The position numbers and the translations under genes were made by a program. A stretch of 64,000 nt of DNA. It comes from Panagrolaimus kolymaensis. Lineage: Eukaryota > Nematoda > Chromadorea > Rhabditida > Panagrolaimidae. Where the stretch lies: positions 5,394,001 through 5,458,000 of the forward strand of contig JAJQJQ010000009.1 in the NCBI GenBank assembly GCA_028622995.1, given 5' to 3'. The notes beneath the pieces are model-generated. The model saw nothing but the letters and a program-made list of their open reading frames with translations. It ran no database searches and was not told where the DNA came from. Positions 38,116 to 48,285 of the stretch are shown here, in pieces. The first letter of the stretch is position 1. Each line of letters starts with the position of its first letter.

Positions 38116-39395
38116 CAAAAAATATTCCAGTGTTTATAAATATTTATTTATTGAATCTCAGAGAAAAAATATTATATAAAGATATTAATTTAACCAACCG
38201 TGAACCTATGGTTTTGCATAGCTATGATTAGATTGGGCAGTAAAATCGGTAAAAAAAAGAGCCCTAAAATACTAAACAAATAAAACCTAAAAAAGCCTTT
38301 GAAATCTTATTTGCCTTAAACCCTTTTTTATAACTCGCTATTGTCTAATCTTCTTTTTCATTTTTTATATTTTTGTTAAAATCCTTGACCTTTGTTGACT
38401 GACTTTGTTTGCCCACCATCATGGTCATCGTCGGCATTTCCGTTTTTATACAAAAAAAACAAAGGTGAAAGAAGAAATTGTAATTGTTTCCTTTGTTCAT
38501 GTTGGATTTTTTTTTGTCGACGGCCTTCGATGCTAATGTAATTGGAATGAGTCAGAAAACATGAAACAATGGCACCCCAACCGTCGGTCATCCATCCATC
38601 GTCAAAGTGGAAATGAAAAGTTTTTAACAGAGATAGATACCTTTCAAAGTCTTTTGTTTTCTTTTTTGTTTTTCTCAATCCCATAAATAAATGCCAGGTG
38701 CGCTTTTTTTAGGCTGACTTTGTCTTTAACGAATATCGAAAATAAAAATAAAGAAAGATTCTTTTTAATGATACACGAGGCCGAAACGAGACTTAAGTGC
38801 CGCTGTCTCAATTTATGGTCCAGGTGTTTGTTGACAAAACATTGACAGATTTTGTTTTAAAAGAAAAGAACAAAAACAACAAGATGGTTTAGAACTAACA
38901 AAACTGGCACCAGATGAAAATAAAAAAGAATAAAGAAAAAGCCATATTGAAATTGTATGTTTTTCTTTTAAAAAACTAAAAACTATTTTATTTGGCCACC
39001 TGTAGATATTTTCAAGTGATCATCATCATCTTTTTTTCAAATCGCATACCTTTTTATGACTCGTGTGTGTGTCACCTGCTGAGAAATGCTTTTCGTTTTT
39101 TTCCATTTAGTCTCATGTCTAAACAAAGGATTGCCATATAAAGGGTCAATCTTGTTGATTCCGGTACAAAAAAAAAAAGAAAGGAAGACAAAAGTCAAAC
39201 TTATAGAGAACTAAAAATTAATCTTTTTAAATCATAGAGAATATTAGCTTTTTATTGGGGAATAATATATATAAAGCAAATATACACACTACTTGCACAT
39301 GGAATAAATGTATAAAACTATGAGAAAATATAATACAGATGGAATTAATCAAAATAAAATAAAAACCCGATAAAATTGGAAAAATGGAGTAAATT
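38116..39395. other. Intergenic between convergent genes, nothing seen
   Basis: Contains 3' flanks of the huntingtin gene and of the minus-strand HLH candidate. An open minus-strand frame at 38376-38684 has no signal, splice or family support. Confidence 0.35.
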
Positions 39396-39812
39396 TTAGG
39401 CTGATTTCGATTTGGTGGTAATTTGATAAGAGGAAAGGGAAAGTTGTCGAAGGAGGGTTTGAACACTTTCTGAATCGGAGCTACTTTGATTTTGATCAAA
39501 GTTTTCAGTTTCTAGGACATCACGTAATCGACTGATATGATCCATAATTAACTAAAAATAACTAATCATAAACACGTAATGGCAAAGAAATTAGTTACAT
39601 ACTTGAATTAATTCCAAAGCTGAAACATTTTTATCACATCCAATCATTTGTCGAAGCATATCCAAAGTTTGTTTTCGTTGATGTTGTTGTTTTTTGGAAG
39701 ATGATTTTCTAAGACATCTGCGACCAGACGACGGTGAAACAGCTGGAGATGAAAAAGATGCAGATGATGAGGAACTGCTGCTTCTCCGGCTGCTGCTAAC
39801 ACTGGGCTTCAT
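39396..39812 (-). CDS. Small helix-loop-helix-like protein (Id-like candidate)
   Basis: Exons 39603-39812 and 39396-39551; 121 residues from the ATG at 39812. The first 50 residues are Ser-rich and basic (SSSSSSSASFSSP, LRKSSSKKQQHQRKQ). A helix pair follows: TLDMLRQMIGCDKNVSALEL continuing as IQLIMDHISRLRDVLE. Spacing and the heptad of Ile/Leu in the second helix resemble HLH proteins of the Id/emc type (KVSKVEILQHVIDYI.DLQ), which dimerise with bHLH factors and block DNA binding. The basic patch before helix 1 is not a clean bHLH basic region. The C-terminus is Ser/Gln-rich. This is a motif-level call only. Confidence 0.5.
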
Positions 39813-40847
39813 CTTGCGCAATAACAGATTTTCTTTAAAAAATAAAAATAATAAAGATATCACACAACTGCTTACCAGACGATCAAAAAAATGCAACTAA
39901 AAAAATTTAGATTTGATTTGGTTAAAATGCCAAAAAACTATATTTTGCTTCAGCGCCGAAAAAATGCCCCGATTGCCCCTCCTCTTTTTTTTTCCAAGTC
40001 ATTTTGTGACAAGAACAACGATAGTTCGATTCGACGACCCGATTGTCGTCGTCGACAGCGGCGGCACATTCCAAAAGAAGCAAAAAAAGAGAGGAAAATG
40101 AAGGAAAAGAAATGCTACGACGACAAAACAATGAAGGGCGCCGCGCCTCATGTTTCCGTTGTTTGTTGTTCGCTGACTCGCGTGTGTTTAGATTATAAGA
40201 GCCTGCGGGGGCTTTTTTAAAAATAAAAAAACTGCACCTGGGCGTGGGAAAATCTTTTTACGTTGGCAATAATACTGCCTGCGCAAAAAAAAGAAAAGAA
40301 ATACATACTTATGGGAAACGAAAGAAAAATATAAGAGAGTTGAGTGATTTATTGTGAGTGAAATATAAGTGACCCCTGCTGCTCATTGTTGCACAAAGAC
40401 ACGCACCTGCAAGAAAATTTTTAGAGATTCTTTTCATGGGAAAGTGGTTAATTGATGCTTTCAAAAGAAAAAAAAGAAGAGCGATTATATGCTACTTTGA
40501 CAGGATAATAACTATAAAATTTGCATAATCATAAAAAAGGATTAGGCTAAATATAAACTTTTTTCTTGAGAAATTTTTGAATCTCCCAATATAAAAATAA
40601 AAACTTTGCAAAAAATATAAATTTGTTTTAAAACCACCCACAAATTATATCCCAAAAAAGTCTCATGACAGAGGATAAGATTAACAAGATATGACATCAG
40701 CTGTCAAACCACATATTTTTTTTTCATCTTTGTAAACAACAAATAATTTAATAAAATCATTTTCTTTTTTTTTCACATACGCCATAACTTTTTTTTCCTC
40801 TTGAAGAACATATTTTGGGCTTCACAAAAGATTGTTGTTGTTCCAAA
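39813..40847. other. Divergent promoter region, nothing coding seen
   Basis: Lies between the minus-strand HLH candidate and the plus-strand small membrane protein. A GC-richer stretch at 40010-40215 has open frames on both strands, but no splice signals or resemblance support coding. Confidence 0.35.
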
Positions 40848-41288
40848 ATGATTAATCCATTCAAATCTCAAATAACAGATAATAATTCAAATAATAATTT
40901 ATTTTATTCAAATATTGATGCGATATATTTATTTGCATTTTTACCTGTTGCATTTTTACTTTTTGCGTTAATGTTTTGGTTGGGTAGATTTTTTGTTGAA
41001 AAACATAAAGAACAAAAGCTTCAAGTGAGTTTTATTTAAAAAATAAATCAAATTTAATAATTTTTTATTATTGTTAATTTTTTCTTTCAGACTAAAAAGT
41101 TGTCGTTTGTTTATGCAGCTTTATCAAATATGGAAAATTGTGCTCCAAATAAAAAAGTAACTCATCCATCCAAAATTCTTTCATTTTAATAAAAAAAATT
41201 TCAGTTATCAAAAATTTATGAAGCAATTTTATTTCAACTTGGAGATAAAACAATGTTTTATCAACCCATAAAACCCATCAATGTTTAA
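40848..41288 (+). CDS. Small single-pass membrane protein, unidentified
   Basis: Exons 40848-41024, 41091-41156, 41205-41288; 108 residues. An Asn-rich N-terminus (TDNNSNNNLFYSN) precedes one long hydrophobic helix (IYLFAFLPVAFLLFALMFWL) near residues 30-52. A basic juxtamembrane segment (EKHKEQKLQTKK) and a tail with YAALSNMENCAPNKK and LSKIYEAILFQLGDK follow. No signal peptide; the orientation is probably with the basic tail in the cytosol. I do not recognise the family. Clean splice sites and phases are the main support. Confidence 0.6.
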
Positions 41289-41428
41289 TCATTTATGTTT
41301 ATATGTGTCTACTAATAATCACCTTTGTTGCCGGAGATCTTTGAACTGGAGTTTGTGGAATAACTTTAATATTGTTAGTGCAAAGCTACAGAATACAGTA
41401 GAAAAAGCACCAAATCTTAATTTGAGTT

Positions 41429-41567
41429 TTATGCGATTTTTTTTAATATGTAAAGTATAATTGAATAAACTCCTGTAATTACTACAGCTGTTATTATAAG
41501 AAATACAGCTGCAATAGAAAAATATGTCCTCGTGATGCCTTCTCTGGCCTTTATAAATTTATAAATG
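41429..41567 (-). CDS. Candidate last exon of a membrane protein
   Basis: Behind the acceptor TTTTTTCTAG a 46-codon open segment runs to TAA. It reads KFIKAREGITRTYFSIAAVF then LIITAVVITGVYSIILYIL, a charged loop followed by a good transmembrane helix and KKIA at the end. Codon use is coding-like, unlike its surroundings. I could not find the upstream exon between 41568 and 41890. It could be a relic or a short gene whose 5' part is unrecognised. Confidence 0.4.
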
Positions 41568-41890
41568 CTAGAAAAAACTTCCTTTCAGCAAAGACAGTCA
41601 CCCAAAGTTTTGTTATGCAAAACTTTTCAAAAGCAAATCACCTATTTTGTTAATTGTAAATTTCCCTTGAGTTATAATTTTGTTTATTTATCCTTTAATA
41701 ATCTAATGGCCTCTCGCACTTCTTAGTAACTGTGAAAAGCTATATGATGTCAAAATAATATGCATATAAAAGAATATTTAATCCACTAAATTTTATTCAT
41801 TCTTCGTCTTCTTATTGGTTTCATACTTCCTTCTTCTGATTTTATTATTATTCTGCAAATTTTTTCTCAATTTTTTTTATTCCTTTGAAA

Positions 41891-42552
41891 ATGCTTCGTT
41901 TTTGCGGAAATATTGCTTCATCGTCCTGTACCCGTACTTTTTTTGCCCGTCGTAATTTTGTTACCAATGCAGCTCGTAAACAACCAGAATATGAACAAAG
42001 AGATGTCGAAGAATTGTTTACTGCCGCTATGCCTGATACCCATAATAAACCAGAATATGATGATATACCCGATATTCAAAACAGACATCGTCATGCTTAT
42101 TCAGATATTCCTGAAACTCAAAGTCGACGTCGACATGCTTTCAGGTATCTTTTTAAAACTTATTTTTAATTACCATATTTTTACTCTTAATTATTTATAG
42201 TTTGAACCGAGTTGAACTTATCGGTGGCATTGGTGGAGATCCAATCGCTCGAGTAAATAAAAGTGGAAATGAATATGTGACTTTTAATCTTTTCACTAAT
42301 ATCGAAACTCGAAATCATGATGGAAGTTATCGAGAACAAAATGAAATGCATAATATTCACGTTTTTGGTGCTTCAGCTACTTTTGTTAAAAATAACTTTT
42401 CCAAGGGTAATCGCGTAATGGTTATTGGATATTTACATTATGATGGTGGCCATATTCGACCTGATGGTACTCGTGCCCCTCGAATTACTTCTATTACTGC
42501 AGAAACTATTCTTCCAATTAATCGTCCACAACAAAGAGATATGAGTGAATAA
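41891..42552 (+). CDS. mtss-1: Mitochondrial single-stranded DNA-binding protein
   Basis: Exons 41891-42144 and 42201-42552; 201 residues. The N-terminus is Arg/Ser-rich (FCGNIASSSCTRTFFARRNF), a likely mitochondrial presequence. The OB fold follows: LNRVELIGGIGGDPIARV, YVTFNLFTN, NIHVFGASATFVKNNFSKGN, VMVIGYLHYDGG, the order seen in SSB family proteins. It binds ssDNA during mtDNA replication. An acidic/His-rich linker between presequence and OB fold repeats an IPDIQNRHRHAYSD-like unit (IPETQSRRRHAFS), an oddity. The symbol is by orthology to the C. elegans gene. AATAAA lies shortly after the stop. Confidence 0.9.
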
Positions 42553-42921
42553 GCTGTCAAGAATATGTTAGAGACTTGAAGCACCCGCTAATTTTTTTGT
42601 TTTCCTTTATTTCATTTTTTATGAATAAATTTATCTTTTACATGTTTATACAAAAGTGATATGAAGGAATCGAACATCCAAACAACATCTTCAAGGCCAT
42701 AAGCTTTTCGGTTGTTCAAGCTGTAGACAGAATTTTTGATACAAGTATGAGATGATTGGCAAATTAACTTTATTATCAAGTTGATAAACTTTATACAAAA
42801 AGAACAAAGATTTAAAACAACAAAAAAGAATATGATAAATTAACAAAAAGTAAGCAGACAGCAACAAAACTTAAAGCATAAAAAACAATGGAATCAGAAA
42901 ACAAAACATAAACATAGTATT
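42553..42921. other. Spacer between convergent genes
   Basis: Converging 3' ends of the mtSSB and TPR genes. No further feature supported. Confidence 0.4.
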
Positions 42922-44168
42922 TTATGGTCCTTGATTAGCTTCACGAGCTTTTGCTTTAGCAAGTGCAAGATTTTCTTTGTAATTGTCATTGGTAGGATCC
43001 AAATTAAGAGCTTTTTGATACATTTCAGCAGAATGAAAATATAACCCTTTACAAGAATGAACGAATCCAAAACGACCATAGGCTTTAGCATAATTTGAAT
43101 CAAGTAAAAGAGCATTGGTACAATCCTAAAAAATTTTATAGCTATAAAAAATGAACCAGAAAATATAAACTCACATTTACAGCATCGTTATATTGCTTAA
43201 GACGGCAGTGAGCTGCAGCACGATTACATAAAAAGACTGGATCACGCTTCAATTCAAGGGCTTGAGTGTATTTTTCGATTGCTTCCTTGAATTTTGAGGC
43301 TTTCATGTATTGATTTCCTTCTTCCTTGAGAGCATTAGCTTTTGCAGTAACTTCAGATGCTGGAGTTGTTGGTTCTTGTTTAACCTAAAATGGAATGAAC
43401 TTAAAGGGACATAGCTATTTCATGCTTTTCAAAAATTTCGATACTGGGGCTGATAGGAACAGTTGGGGCGGCGCGTGTTTGAATTACCGTGTCACTTCTG
43501 TCTTACACGGTAATTCAAACACGCGCCTTACCAAGTGTAACTTGCAGTGCCCGCAAACGAAATTTCAAAAAAGGCATGAAATAGCTATGTCCCTTTAATT
43601 CGAATAGGATGTAAAGTATTTAAACTTACAGCTTTTAGCTTTTCTTCAACAGTAGCAAGATCTTGTTTATATTCTTCATTTTCTGGTTCAAATTCAAGAG
43701 CCTTCTTGAAAGCTTCAATTGCTTCATTGTAACGATTTAGAAAAGTAAATACAAATCCTAAATCACCATAAGCTTTAGCATAATTTGGATCAAGTTCAAT
43801 TGCCGCATGATAATCCTAGAACAATACGTTCGATAATATAAATATAACAAAAATTATTGTAACCTTAAATGCGTCATTATATTGTTTAAAAGCTCCATAG
43901 GCTCCAGCACGATTACAATAGTAGGTAGGAGAAGGATATAATGCAATTGCTTGACCAAACTTTTCAGATGCTTCCTTGAATTTTGCAGCGTTCATACATT
44001 TCTTTCCTTCTTCATTAAAGTTAATCGAACTGAGCATAGCATGAATGTCAAGAAAAGAAGATGCTCTATTATCCTAAAAACAAAATTTCGGTTACGACAA
44101 AGATTAAATAAACGAAGGAAACAGTAACTCACAGAAATATTACCAGCAGATGGTTGATTTGACGACAT
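42922..44168 (-). CDS. TPR protein with duplicated SGT-like TPR domain
   Basis: Exons: 44133-44168, 43864-44073, 43630-43815, 43175-43384, 42922-43125; 281 residues. It has two successive three-TPR units. Unit 1: FNEEGKKCMNAAKFKEASEK, YYCNRAGAYGAFKQYNDAF, DYHAAIELDPNYAKAYGDLG. Unit 2: LKEEGNQYMKASKFKEAIEK, FLCNRAAAHCRLKQYNDAV, DCTNALLLDSNYAKAYGRFG. The NRA...AYG pattern is typical of SGT (small glutamine-rich TPR) co-chaperones that bind Hsp70/Hsp90 C-termini. The SGT N-terminal dimer domain and Gln-rich tail are missing. Intron 43385-43629 contains a palindromic element. Likely a cytosolic co-chaperone; this is inference. Confidence 0.82.
43401..43598. mobile_element. MITE-like palindromic element in a TPR-gene intron (TTAA-flanked)
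   Basis: About 198 bp. Left end TTAAAGGGACATAGCTATTT; the right end is its reverse complement, followed by TTAA. A second, inner perfect inverted repeat (GCGTGTTTGAATTACCGTG and its complement) surrounds a short loop. Same terminal family as 6421-6617; the inner motif TTCAAACACGCG is shared with 18235-18441. Confidence 0.75.
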
Positions 44169-45124
44169 GATGAACAAGAAATGAGCTAAAAGATGAAAGT
44201 TACAAATGCAAAAATAACAATGATGATAAAAACTTCAAGAAGAGGCGCGAAATAAAAATCAAAAGAAGAGTTTATTATTCTTGTTGATTGAAGAAGGCTA
44301 CATACAGTTTTCACTCGTTGCAAGATCCAAGATTTTTTTAAATAAATGAAAGCTCCATTTTTGCAGCTTTTCTTTTATCATTACAATGGCGTAAACTTTG
44401 TTATTTTTGTAATTATTTAGTTAAATTTGGACTGGATTCAGATGTTTAATTTTTTTGCTTTTAAATCTTTATTATAAGCTATTGATAGTAAAAATTTATT
44501 TATTCGTCTTCAATGAAAGAAAAATTACAAACAAGTAAACATAAATACAGCTATAATATTATGTATCAAGCAAAGCAAAAAAAATCATTTATTTTAGAAG
44601 GAAATTAGATAAGATTAGTATTGCGACAAGGAAAAATAATAAAAATATCAAGATTTTAAAGTACTGAATAAGAATATTTGTATTAATAGTTATTATGTTA
44701 GCTCTGAAAAGTTAGTAATCGTTATTTTTTCTCAAATTGGTTTAAATCATGTTTCTTCGTTTACTTGACTAACAAATCAAGCAGATGATAGTACTTTTTC
44801 TTAAACCAAATTATTATTAATTTTCTAAATATCAATGCTTTTTAACCTTTGTTCCTTCATGTATTTAGATTCAGTTTATATTTTTTGTTTGGTTGTTTGT
44901 GCAGAGTTTGTGTTTTTTCTTCTCCAAATTAAAGTTGAACTCAAAAACATATCAACTTTAATGTAACCTTGGTGTGTTTTTTTTATTGCAACGTTGAATA
45001 GCGATGTATAAAAAGAAAATAAAAGAAAACACACTTTCTATAGTTTCAAGCTTTTTTTTAAGAGAGTTTTTTTTTCTTTTGGAAGAAAAATAAAATTGTG
45101 CATTTTAATTGTTTGCATTTTTTG
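44169..45124. other. Divergent promoter region, nothing coding seen
   Basis: Lies between the start of the TPR gene (-) and the CDR/FAXC-like gene (+). AT-rich; no RNA gene or exon recognised. Confidence 0.4.
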
Positions 45125-46119
45125 ATGACAATGGTTTTCTGGGTAATTTTATTCGTAATTCTTATTGCTTTATTCCTCAAATTTTACCTTTTTGCCGGAA
45201 ATAAAGAACCTGTAATTCATAAAGGTGATTGGAAGAAGGATGTCGTATATCTTTATCAATTTAAACGACCCGTACATCTTCCAAATCTTTCACCATTCTG
45301 CATGAAAATTGAATTGTTTATGAAAGCAAACAAAATCGATTATGAAGTAAGCAACTTTTTTGCTTCAAGTGTCTTTTTTTGTAAATCAAAAATAAATTTT
45401 AGGTTGTTGAAAGTAACTTTACCCGCTCCTATAAAGGTTTATTACCTTTCATCGAACTCAATGGCGAACAAATTGCTGATTCAGAATTTATTATTTATAA
45501 ATTAGCAGAAAAATTCAATGCTAAAGAAAATCTTCCCAAAGAAAAAGCTGGAACCCTTCGAGCTTTGTCACGAATGTTTGATGAAGAAGTTTTCAGGTTT
45601 TTTAACAAAAAATTAAAGGTTTTTTAAATATAAATTTGTAGACTCAATATGTACTTCAAAATCCAATCAGAAGAATTTGCGGGATACATGGTTTCTGGAA
45701 TTCTTCCAAGCTATCTTTCCCAATATCTTTTTCCTGTGCTTTATACAATAATCAAATTTATGGTTTGTCACACTAATCATTTTTTCACTTCGCTTGCAAT
45801 TTTTTCTTTTTAGATTAGCCGCCGCTTAAAAGGCGCAGGTTATGGCGCACACAATGAAGGAGAATTGAAAGCCCTTTATCAACGAGATTTACAAGCAGCA
45901 AACGATATTCTTGGAAATGATAAATTTTTTGGTGGTGAAAAGATTACAATGGCCGATTGCACAGTTTATGGTCAACTTGCATCCATTTATCTCGTTCCTC
46001 GTGAAACTGTTGCCCATGGAATGATTCGAAAGGATTTTCCCAATCTTGTAAAATACATGGATAATGTTTCTGCCCAATATTTCAGTGAATTTCCATGTGG
46101 AAAAAATCAAAAGCAATAA
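45125..46119 (+). CDS. CDR / failed axon connections-type GST-like membrane protein
   Basis: Exons 45125-45346, 45403-45596, 45642-45762, 45814-46119; 280 residues. An N-terminal membrane anchor (VFWVILFVILIALFLKFYLF) is followed by WKKDVVYLYQFKRPVHLPNL and SPFCMKIELFMKANKIDYE, the signature start of the FAXC/CDR (cadmium-responsive) family with a GST/metaxin fold. The C-terminal GST helical half shows NDKFFGGEKITMADCTVYGQ. C. elegans cdr genes encode such anchored, probably lysosomal or endomembrane proteins, some induced by cadmium. The catalytic role is unknown. Start: ATG at 45125, or 45131 two codons later. Confidence 0.87.
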
Positions 46120-47439
46120 AGAAGTTTCACTTGTCAAATGTTATCAAATCAAAAAAATTGAGTCTTCTAATTAGTGCTTTTTTGACTTTTGTTTTTCTCA
46201 ACAACAAACAAAAAACATTAGAACTTTTTTTATTTTGGCAATTATTTTTTAATCTTTGTACCTTAATTATGTTAGTTATAATTTTACAATGTAAGATTTT
46301 AAAATTTGCTATTTATAAAACTTAATAAACTAAATACAAAATCCAGCATGTTTTCTTTCTTTTTGCTTTATCCTAAATGGACGCCAAATAATTAATGTCT
46401 CGTTTTTTTTAAAATTAAAGATAATTTTAAATGGAATTAATATCTTTAATGGAATTGTTTTCCATTTTTTAATTTAATTAAGAAATGGCAAAGTTTTGTA
46501 AAAAATAAAAATCCTCCTTGAGACGTCGGCGACAAAAAAAAATCTCCTTCGTAATGCCGAATTTTTTTTGAATAAATTAATTGTTCTTTGCCCTTTTTTT
46601 TACAAGCCATTTTTTTATTTTAATTTAAAAGGAGACGTGCATATTATTTTTCAATTAAATTTTAATTTAAAAATTCTCTTCATTTGACTCATACTTTGTG
46701 CCATTTTTTATGGAACCAAGAGAAACGCTATTTTTTGACTGCTTCGTTGCCCTAATTTATACATTTGCTTAAAAAAATTGCCACTCTTCCAGTTAGTAAA
46801 ATAATAATAAAATGTTTAGAAGAAGAAAAAACAGATGTTAATTAGCCAAAAATTTTTTTTACAGCCCAGAACTTTTTAAAAACCAGCTGCATGATTAAAA
46901 ATAAAAAAATGTTTGCCACGTTTCCTAATATAAAAATTTAGAAATTTATAAGAAGCTTACATTTTTAGATTCAAATTATAAGGAAAGGTTTTTTGTGTCA
47001 AAGCTTTTGATAAAGATAGACTTTGTATATGATGAAATTTATAGTGAGTAACAAAGTTTTCGAAAAAGAAAAAAATAGGTATGGTATAGTCACTCTTGAG
47101 CTAGCACCTATTTGTACTCAATTAATTTACCCAACACAACAACATTCTCCCTCTTTTTTTGTGATTTTATCAAGACCGAATTAATCAATAATCAATAAGC
47201 CTCTTCTATTTTTAAGAGAACAATATAAAAAACCTTTTTTTTGGTTGTTTATCGTGCTTTGTTTCTTGAGCTTTTCTCCAATAATTTCCAAACAAATTTG
47301 ATAACAACATATTTTTTTATGCTTTCATTGTTATTGTCTTGTTTTTAGCTATCAACACCAAAAATATACGTGTCATTCCCTCATTTTTGAATTTAACTCA
47401 CTTATTTAATTTCTTCATTTTGGTTTCAGTTTCAAAAAG
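46120..47439. other. Intergenic, nothing seen
   Basis: AT-rich, with many homopolymer runs. It ends in TTTCAG six to ten bases before the next start codon, a probable trans-splice acceptor. Confidence 0.4.
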
Positions 47440-48165
47440 ATGAACCTAAAATGGATTTTCATTGCAGTTTTTATCGTTGTCTTAATCGTTGACATTGATG
47501 CTGCAAAGAAAAAGAAAAAGGATCGCGATCGCAATAACGATAATGACAACGATAGAAATAATGATGATGGTGGACTCCAAGGTAAGGCTTTTTAAGCTTA
47601 AAGTTAAAAAAAACTAAAAAAGGTTTTTAATCGGTTTAGCCGCTGAAAGCAATAGCGATGATGGGGGAAAAGGAAAATCGGGTGGAGGCAACAATGGTCG
47701 ATCTTCAAATTATGGTTTGATTTTTTATTTAACTTTTGATGATTAAAAAACAGTTGCATATTTGTAGACGCAGGTAACAAGGCCAACCCAGAGGAAAGTG
47801 AATCTGAGGAAGATGAAGAGGATAATAAAAAGGGTAAAGCAACCACTGTAGCCACAAAAGTAGTTGTTAGACACCGTCGTCATCGACACCCTCCTCATTT
47901 GCGAGGAGATGATCTTGTAGATGCATTGACTACAGATGAACACAAACATGGACATAAACATCGACGTCGTAGACATCCTGAAAATGCTTGGTATGATGTT
48001 CATCAACCTGATCAACGTTCAGCTTGGGAAACACAAAGGACACTTGGAGGAATTAAGGCTCCAATGCTAAAACACAGACGTTCAGCAGTACACCACCGCC
48101 GATCAATTCGTGATCCAAGAATAGCAAATTATGATGAAATCAAATCTCATCCGCGGACAGAATAA
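47440..48165 (+). CDS. Secreted highly charged low-complexity protein
   Basis: Exons 47440-47581, 47640-47714, 47768-48165; 204 residues. A signal peptide (WIFIAVFIVVLIVDIDA) is followed by Lys/Asp/Asn repeats (KKKKKDRDRNNDNDNDRNND), a Gly/Ser segment, an acidic patch (ESESEEDEED) and a His/Arg-rich C-terminal half (RHRRHRHPPHLRGDD; HKHGHKHRRRRH). It might bind metal or polyanions through the His clusters, or be a cuticle/matrix component; no family is recognised. Its leader resembles that of the LRR protein at 57894. The start follows a trans-splice-like acceptor. Confidence 0.7.
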
Positions 48166-48285
48166 AAAAATTATTATGAACGTGAAGAAAAAAAGTTTAC
48201 AAAGTTTTATAATTTTTATAAAGAAAAAATTCGATTAAGTACATATGTATAATATATATAATAACTAAGTAAAGTTAATGTAAAT

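Noticed and set aside
39694..40220. Plus-strand open frames opposite and upstream of the HLH candidate
   Set aside because: The first is the antisense of the Ser-rich exon; the others have no acceptor/donor partners.
42655..42740. tRNA-like GTTCGATTCC on the minus strand
   Set aside because: T-arm pairing is poor and no acceptor-stem partner or D/anticodon arm of proper spacing is present.
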